Origin: Cristatella mucedo
Taxonomy: Eukaryota > Bryozoa > Phylactolaemata > Cristatellidae
Direction: 5' to 3'
Length of the DNA stretch: 64,000 bases
NCBI GenBank assembly: GCA_009760855.2
Contig: WPIO01000038.1
Coordinates: 1,205,001 to 1,269,000, forward strand
The translations under genes were made by a program, and so were the position numbers. Positions 63,915-64,000 of the stretch are shown piece by piece; within the stretch, counting starts at the first letter, position 1; every line of letters starts with the position of its first letter. The notes under the pieces were generated by a model. That model was not told the DNA's origin. It did not search any database and saw only the letters and a program-made list of their open reading frames with translations.

Positions 63915-64000
63915 GTGAGCGCCAGACGGAGCCGCGTCGCGGCCGCGACGGCTCTCGCTCCCTCCACCGCAGCCGCCGAGCGCCAGCCCCAATCCATCGC

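Overview
The window joins two very different kinds of DNA. Positions 1 to about 20,890 are AT-rich, densely coding and virus-like. From there to 64,000 the DNA is GC-richer, intron- and repeat-rich animal DNA. The host is a metazoan: it carries a spliced, 13-exon lysosomal carboxypeptidase (cathepsin A-like) gene with GT-AG introns, animal-type LINEs, tRNA-derived SINEs and hAT transposons. I cannot name the species from sequence alone.

Region 1 (1-20,890) is most of a decaying Polinton/Maverick or adintovirus-type endogenous element, open at the left window edge. It encodes a family-B DNA polymerase, a retrovirus-like (rve) integrase, an A32/FtsK-like packaging ATPase, a double-jelly-roll-type major capsid protein, three penton/minor-capsid-like proteins, a probable virion core protein, a YqaJ-type exonuclease, an HNH-AP2 endonuclease and several fibre-like proteins with a repeated 'MNGN-I-NL--P---DA--K-Y' unit. 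Small unknown, membrane and zinc-ribbon-like proteins complete the set. About half of the genes are intact; the rest carry single in-frame TAA/TGA stops or frame changes. A striking regularity is a TATATAG-like motif ending 0-10 bases before most start codons on both strands, shared by divergent pairs with intergenic gaps of only 10-24 bases. No maturation protease and no terminal inverted repeat is visible; both may lie left of the window.

Region 2 (20,890-39,500) is a transposon graveyard: a SINE fold-back at the virus-host boundary, fragments of two LINE families (here LINE-A with a (TACAT)n tail and LINE-B with an (ATT)n tail), a 122-bp tandem repeat, and a hAT/Charlie element (26,877-33,072) with matching TIRs and an 8-bp target duplication. 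That hAT transposase gene is split by a near full-length LINE-A.

Region 3 (39,530-51,430) is a complete cathepsin A-like serine carboxypeptidase gene on the + strand (13 exons, 486 residues counted from the first of two adjacent ATGs, Ser/Asp/His triad present). Its introns hold long CT/GA microsatellites and SINE/LINE pieces. Region 4 (51,430-59,460) is intergenic with a 5'-truncated LINE-A and a SPIN/OposCharlie-like hAT MITE. Region 5 (59,465 to the window end) is a second, tandem copy of the carboxypeptidase gene, exons 1-6, continuing beyond the window.
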